A DNA stretch of 64,000 bases from Chromohalobacter sarecensis (GTDB taxonomy: Bacteria > Pseudomonadota > Gammaproteobacteria > Pseudomonadales > Halomonadaceae): assembly GCF_023061135.1 (NCBI RefSeq), contig NZ_JAKGAN010000005.1, positions 124,001 to 188,000 on the forward strand, read 5' to 3'. Both the position numbers and the translations under genes were made by a program. This document shows, piece by piece, positions 59,916 through 64,000 of the stretch; within the stretch, counting starts at the first letter, position 1, and every line of letters starts with the position of its first letter. The notes below the pieces were generated by a model. The model was not told the DNA's origin, searched no databases, and saw only the letters and a list, made by a program, of their open reading frames with translations.

Positions 59916-60290
59916 TCAACCGCCAGCCAATTTGACGCGATAGCTGCGTGCTTCCAGCTCAGCCTTGAGCGTGTCGCGCTGATCGCCTTGAATCTCGATG
60001 ATGCCATCCTTGATGGCGCCGCCGGTACCACAACGCTGCTTGAGCGCCTTGGCCAGGGGCTTGAGCTCATCGGCCTTGAGCGGTACGCCTTCGATTAGAG
60101 TCACGCCTTTGCCCTTGCGTCCCTTGGTCTCACGGCGCAGGCGGACGGTACCGTCGAGGCTTGCCAGGCGTGCTTCCTCCGCCGCCTCGGCACAATGACA
60201 CTCGGCAATCGGCGCCCGGCACTCGGGGCAGGTCTCGCCATGTTCGGTGGAGTATACCCGTCCGCGTAACTGATCCTGCAGCGATGCCAT
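59916..60290 (-). CDS. YciH/SUI1 translation initiation factor-like protein
   Basis: A 124-residue protein. A Cys cluster (CPECRAPIAECHC, residues about 21-33) precedes the SUI1 domain (residues 48-124) with KGVTLIEGVPLKADELKPLA and GTGGAIKDGIIEIQGD. It is the bacterial homologue of eIF1 (YciH), which checks initiation fidelity in reporter assays. ATG 60290 has GGAGG upstream. The zinc-finger-like N-terminus is seen in proteobacterial members. Confidence 0.88.
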   Translation of the reverse strand: MASLQDQLRGRVYSTEHGETCPECRAPIAECHCAEAAEEARLASLDGTVRLRRETKGRKGKGVTLIEGVPLKADELKPLAKALKQRCGTGGAIKDGIIEIQGDQRDTLKAELEARSYRVKLAGG

Positions 60291-60380
60291 GCGCGCCTCC
60301 CTGAATCGATGTATCGCGATATTTCCATGATAACGCGCCCTGCCGGTGGGCACGATATCGATCGGTGCCATCCAACGGGG

Positions 60381-61058
60381 TCAGTGGAGCACGGCTTCCA
60401 GCTGTTCCAGCCGCGCCACGGCACTGGGTAGATCGCGCATGTGATGCAAGGTGATAGCGCCCTCGGGAGTAGTCTCGCGCTCGGGGAAGCGGTTGATGTG
60501 GATCGTGCGCATCCCCGCCGCCAGGCCGGCTGCAACGCCCACATCGGCATCGTCGATGACCACGCAGCGTTCGGGCGCGACCCCCATCTCGCGTGCGGCA
60601 TGCAGGAACAATTCGGGATCGGGCTTCCAGCGCTCGATGGTGTAGCCGCTGTAGAGGCGGTCCCCGAAATAGGCACGCAGGCCCGTGCTGTCGAGGGCGC
60701 GGCGAATCTTGTGCTCGGGGCCGTTGGAAGCCACGCAGCGCGGGTGCTCGGTGAGCCTGTCGAGTGCTTCGCGGATTCCTGGAATCGGTTGTAACTCGGT
60801 GCTCATGCGCGTCTGCATGGTACTGCGCATCTCCGCCTCGGCGGCGTCTCGAGTAGCGTCGTCCAGGGCGCCGAAACGGCGCTCCAGCTCGGAGACGATA
60901 TTGGCGAATCTGACGCCTCGAAACTCTTCCATGTATTGAGAGGTGGTGAAAGGTAACCCGGCACGCGTCAACACATCGGCCATGACATCGGCGAGAAGGG
61001 GTTCGCTATCGACCAGGGTGCCATCGCAATCGAATAGCAGGCATAGCGGATGAGACAT
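60381..61058 (-). CDS. HAD hydrolase, YieH-like phosphatase
   Basis: A 225-residue HAD-superfamily phosphatase. Motif I is FDCDGTLVDSE, motif II SNGPEHKI, the Lys of motif III is in ERWKPDPELFLHAA, and motif IV is IDDADVGVAAG. The FRGV, SNGP and SGYTIERWKPDP blocks match E. coli YieH, which hydrolyses 6-phosphogluconate and PEP in vitro. ATG 61058 starts the core directly. Confidence 0.85.
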   Translation of the reverse strand: MSHPLCLLFDCDGTLVDSEPLLADVMADVLTRAGLPFTTSQYMEEFRGVRFANIVSELERRFGALDDATRDAAEAEMRSTMQTRMSTELQPIPGIREALDRLTEHPRCVASNGPEHKIRRALDSTGLRAYFGDRLYSGYTIERWKPDPELFLHAAREMGVAPERCVVIDDADVGVAAGLAAGMRTIHINRFPERETTPEGAITLHHMRDLPSAVARLEQLEAVLH

Positions 61059-61187
61059 GGTGGAGCCTCGAAGGCGTAGTGGATGAAACCGTTCATTGTC
61101 CCAAATATCGGCAGGCGACGCCCAGTCTTGAAAAAGCATACCGAGTTTTAGAACGGTGTTTTTAAACGTTCTCTAGAACTTTAGTTG

Positions 61188-61214
61188 CCCCCGGCCATGA
61201 TGGCAAGGCCGGGG
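61188..61214 (-). terminator. weak terminator-like hairpin after the short-chain dehydrogenase
   Basis: CCCCGGCC (61189-61196) pairs with GGCCGGGG (61207-61214) around a 10-base loop, seven bases beyond the minus-strand stop. The following minus-strand bases are not T-rich, so termination may be weak. Confidence 0.4.
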
Positions 61215-61220
61215 AGGCGT

Positions 61221-61979
61221 TTAAAGCGATTGCCCGCCGGTGAGTTCGATGCGTTCGCCGTTGAGCCAGCCGAAATCGCTCGACAGCAGGTTCGCGACCG
61301 CAGCGCCAATATCATCCGGTTTGGCCGTGCGCCCTAGCGGGGTGATCGCGCGGAAGTGGGCGTTGAGTGCCGGATCGTCGCGGACCGCGCCGCCGGCGAA
61401 ATCGGTTTCCACGGCGCCGGGGGCGATGGCGTTGACCGTGATCCGGCGCTCGCCGAGTTCCTTGGCCATGTAGCGTGTGGTTACCTCCAGCGCGCTCTTC
61501 ATCGCCGAGTAGGCGCAGTGATTGTCCAGCACGAAACGCGTGGCGGCGGTGGAAACGTTCAGGATGCGGCCGCCCCGGGCGATCATCGGCAACAGGGCTT
61601 GGCTGAGCAGGAAGGGTCCCTTGAAGTGGGTGCGGTAGAGAGCGTCGAGATCGTCTTCGGTGGTCTCTTCGTAGGGCGCGAGAATGCCCTCGCCCGCGTT
61701 GTGGACCACGGCGTCCAGCTCCGTGCGGCCGAAGGTGTTTTCCAGCGTGTCCGCGACGTTGTCCTTGAATTCGGCGAAGGCGGTGCTATCGCCGATGTCG
61801 AGTTTGAGCATCGCCGCCGTGCCGCCGGCGGCCTCGATTTCGCGGGCGACTGCCAGTGCTTCGTCGCGATGGTGACGGTAAGTACCGATGACGCCGACGC
61901 CGGCGGCCGCGAGGTGCAGCGCCATGCTGCGGCCGAGGCCTCGTCCGGCGCCGGTGATGAGGGCAATGCTGGAGGACAT
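61221..61979 (-). CDS. short-chain dehydrogenase/reductase
   Basis: A 252-residue classical SDR. The cofactor motif is TGAGRGLGRS (residues 10-19), the structural motif HNAG, the catalytic Ser lies in NVSTAATR, and Tyr-X3-Lys is YSAMK. The C-terminus ends GEGIELTGGQ-like (GERIELTGGQSL). It is FabG-like in length. The substrate is unknown and no operon partner is visible on this strand. Confidence 0.88.
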   Translation of the reverse strand: MSSSIALITGAGRGLGRSMALHLAAAGVGVIGTYRHHRDEALAVAREIEAAGGTAAMLKLDIGDSTAFAEFKDNVADTLENTFGRTELDAVVHNAGEGILAPYEETTEDDLDALYRTHFKGPFLLSQALLPMIARGGRILNVSTAATRFVLDNHCAYSAMKSALEVTTRYMAKELGERRITVNAIAPGAVETDFAGGAVRDDPALNAHFRAITPLGRTAKPDDIGAAVANLLSSDFGWLNGERIELTGGQSL

Positions 61980-62145
61980 GGAGTGGCTCCCGAATCGAAA
62001 AGTGCGCGGCGCTGGGGGCCGCTATCAGTGATCACTGACTGGGGGCGGGATGCCAGGTTTCAAGCGGACGTGTCATGAATCGAAAACGCCCGCATCGAGA
62101 GGCGCAGGCGTGTGAAGGGAGGTGGCGCGGCGTATGGGAGAGGCG

Positions 62146-63123
62146 TCAGCCGCGTGGTGTGACGTCGTTGTAGGGGCTCGGTGGTTGCTGGCCCTCTAGG
62201 GCGGCGATGACGTTGTCGACGGCGCGCTGGGCCATGGCCTCGCGCGTTTCATGCGTGGCCGAGCCGATATGCGGCAGGGTGACGACGTTATCCATCCTCG
62301 TGAGGGGTGAGTCGGCGGGCAGCGGTTCCTGGGCGAAGACATCCAGCCCTGCGGCGTGGATCTCGCCGCTTGAGAGCGCTTCGATCAGCGCTTGTTCGTC
62401 GACTACCTTGCCGCGAGCGATGTTGATCAGGATCGCCGAGGACTTCATGCGCTTGAGCACGTCCGCGTCGATCAAGCCGGTGGTCTCGGCGGTCAGCGGC
62501 ACGTTGACGCAGACGAAGTCGGCCTGTTCGAGCAAGGCGTCGAATTCGCAGTGCGTCGCGCCGAGCTCTTTTTCCAATGCTGGCTTGGGCGAGGCATGGG
62601 TGTAGAGCACTTGCATGCCGAAGCCCAGCGCGCCACGCCGCGCGATAGCCTGACCGATGCGCCCGAAGCCGATCATGCCCAGCGTCTTGCCGTGGACATC
62701 GGTGCCGAAGTGAGGCTCGCCGATACTGCTCGTCCATTGGCCTTGCTTGACCATGTTGGCGAGCTCCACCGCGCGGCGGGCGCTGGCCATGATCAGCAGG
62801 AAGCCGGTGTCCGCAGTGGTTTCGGTGAGTACATCCGGGGTGTGGCAGAGCAAGATGTGGCGCCGGGTCAGCTCGTCCACGGGGTAGTTGTCGACCCCCA
62901 CCGAGATGCTCGAGATGGTCTCTAGATGAGGTGCATCGTCGAGCAGCTCGGAGGTGATCGGCAAGCTGGCGCCGAGCAGGCCGTGCGCTTCGCTCAGCGC
63001 TTCACGAAAGGCGGGGTCGTCGGCGCTTGCCAGATGGTCGAAATAATCGACGTGGAAGTGTGCGCGCAATTGGTCGAGATGATGCGGCTTGAGTCGCCCG
63101 AAGGCGAGGATGCGCTTGGTCAT
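62146..63123 (-). CDS. 2-ketogluconate reductase-type D-2-hydroxyacid dehydrogenase (KguD/TkrA-like)
   Basis: A 325-residue NAD(P)-dependent dehydrogenase. The Rossmann motif is GMIGFGRIGQAIARRGALGFG (about residues 150-170), the catalytic Arg is in NIARGKVVDE, Glu in FAQEPL, and His in LPHIGSATHETR. The close neighbour upstream is a PfkB sugar kinase, matching the kguK-kguD pairing in Pseudomonas, where 2-ketogluconate is phosphorylated then reduced. GhrB-like glyoxylate/hydroxypyruvate reductase is an alternative. ATG 63123 has AGGAG (GCAGGAGTCC reversed context) nearby. Confidence 0.82.
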   Translation of the reverse strand: MTKRILAFGRLKPHHLDQLRAHFHVDYFDHLASADDPAFREALSEAHGLLGASLPITSELLDDAPHLETISSISVGVDNYPVDELTRRHILLCHTPDVLTETTADTGFLLIMASARRAVELANMVKQGQWTSSIGEPHFGTDVHGKTLGMIGFGRIGQAIARRGALGFGMQVLYTHASPKPALEKELGATHCEFDALLEQADFVCVNVPLTAETTGLIDADVLKRMKSSAILINIARGKVVDEQALIEALSSGEIHAAGLDVFAQEPLPADSPLTRMDNVVTLPHIGSATHETREAMAQRAVDNVIAALEGQQPPSPYNDVTPRG

Positions 63124-63164
63124 GCAGGACTCCTGATCGTGAAATACAGCATGGTGGCGTGTCG

Positions 63165-64000
63165 TCACGCCATTGGGTGTGCGGCTTCCAGGTCGCGCAG
63201 TCGGGCCCGGTGCGGCAGGCCTTCCATGTCGCCGACGACCTGAACCTGTTCGGCACCGATGAGATTGCCGCGATGCGCGGCTTGGCGTGGCGAGCACCCG
63301 TCGAGCAAGGCGCTGATCACGCCCACCGCGAAGCCGTCGCCGGCACCCACGGTATCGACGACGCGAGATACGGCCACGCCCTTCACCATGCTTTCATCGT
63401 CCGCCGTGCGCACGTAGCTGCCTTCCGGGCCGAGCTTGATGATGACACCGCTGGCGCCTTGATCGAGGTAATAACCGGCGATGTCGTGCGCGTTATCGAG
63501 GCCGGTTAGGCGCTGACCCTCGGCGAGCCCCGGCAGCACCCAGTCGGCGTGCGCGGCTAGTGCATTGAGAGTCTCGCGCATTTCGGCTTCGCTGTTCCAC
63601 AGCGAGGGCCGCAGGTTGGGATCGAAGCTGATCGTGAGACCGGCCTCGCGAGCGCGTTCTAGCATGTGAAAGGCGAGCTCGCGTGTGCTCGGCGACAGCG
63701 CGGGGGGCAAGCCGGTGGCGTGCAGGTGACGCACACCCTGGAAGTCGAGATCGTGCACGTCGGCCACACCCAGGTGGCTGGCGGCGCTACCGCGGCGGTA
63801 ATAGGCCACCTTGGGATCCTCGCCGTGTTCGGCGCGTTCCTTGAAGACCAGGCCGGTAGGGTGCTCGGTATCGGTACTCAGGTAGCGGCAGTCGAGACCT
63901 TCGCTTTCGAGCGTGCGACGGATGAAGGTGCCAAAACCATCGTCACCGACGCGGCTGATCCAGGCGACGTGAAAGGCCAGTCGTGCCAGGCCGATGGCGA
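63165..64000 (-). CDS. PfkB-family sugar kinase, probably 2-ketogluconate kinase, N-terminus beyond window
   Basis: The frame stays open to the right edge; about 277 residues are visible. Segments include LAFHVAWISRVGDDGFGTF near the edge, YRRGSAASHL, the mid-domain SFDPNLRPSLWNSEAEM and the active-site DTVGAGDGFAVGVISALL, with Asp as catalytic base. This is a ribokinase-fold sugar acid kinase of the KdgK/KguK type. The adjacent reductase points to 2-ketogluconate. The N-terminal residues lie outside the window. Confidence 0.85.
   Translation of the reverse strand, partial: AIGLARLAFHVAWISRVGDDGFGTFIRRTLESEGLDCRYLSTDTEHPTGLVFKERAEHGEDPKVAYYRRGSAASHLGVADVHDLDFQGVRHLHATGLPPALSPSTRELAFHMLERAREAGLTISFDPNLRPSLWNSEAEMRETLNALAAHADWVLPGLAEGQRLTGLDNAHDIAGYYLDQGASGVIIKLGPEGSYVRTADDESMVKGVAVSRVVDTVGAGDGFAVGVISALLDGCSPRQAAHRGNLIGAEQVQVVGDMEGLPHRARLRDLEAAHPMA

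Overview
The window is GC-rich gammaproteobacterial chromosome. A BCCT betaine/choline carrier, a PA4872-type oxaloacetate decarboxylase, opgD, glnA-glnL-glnG and znuCBA, together with codon usage and gene content, point to a moderately halophilic Halomonadaceae member (Chromohalobacter/Halomonas-like). This assignment is inferred from the encoded proteins; no rRNA or tRNA gene is present to confirm it.

Layout. 1-2.0 kb: the tail of a PepSY membrane protein and an MFS carrier. 2.2-10.1 kb: one tightly packed operon of an AmiC-like amide sensor, an AmiR-like ANTAR antiterminator, two Dpp-type permeases, a periplasmic binding protein, an FmdA/AmdA-type amidase and a fused double ATPase. An intrinsic terminator sits in its leader, so AmiR-style antitermination is the obvious control model. 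10.2-13.5 kb: an aromatic-acid efflux set (HlyD-like, DUF1656, FUSC). 13.7-16.1 kb: gloA and a Tat-exported OpgD. 16.1-19.0 kb: a Zur-box-controlled zinc uptake operon starting with an unrecognised 46-residue His-containing membrane peptide, followed by znuC, znuB and a znuA with a long His-Asp repeat. 19.2-21.3 kb: a BetT-like carrier.

21.5-34.2 kb is an accessory defence/toxin-antitoxin block: hipBA, a WYL (BrxR/CapW-like) regulator divergent from a complete type I-F1 CRISPR-Cas operon (cas1, cas2-3, csy1, csy2, csy3, cas6f), an array of 21 identical 28-bp repeats with 20 spacers, and a decayed higA antitoxin remnant with its palindromic operator. The array leader carries an exact copy of the rRNA-type boxA antitermination sequence, and spacers 8 and 20 are identical.

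34.2-46.2 kb returns to core genes: glpQ-like phosphodiesterase, ompW, typA, a polysaccharide deacetylase and a glycosyltransferase, then glnA with an NtrC site, a DUF4124 protein, and glnL-glnG. The last 24-26 codons of glnG are followed by two further in-frame, stop-terminated copies. 46.2-52.2 kb: phnDCEE under an array of five 11-bp-spaced Pho-box half-sites, then oxaloacetate decarboxylase with a structured leader and dgt. 52.3-57 kb: malM and lamB divergent from a sodium:solute symporter, with a 9-bp-arm palindrome between them. 57-64 kb: a NERD membrane protein, a sirtuin, YbaY-like lipoprotein, a YciH/SUI1 protein, a YieH-like HAD phosphatase, a short-chain dehydrogenase, and the 2-ketogluconate reductase and kinase pair that runs off the right edge.

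No tRNA, rRNA, complete insertion sequence, integrase or replication origin was recognised.
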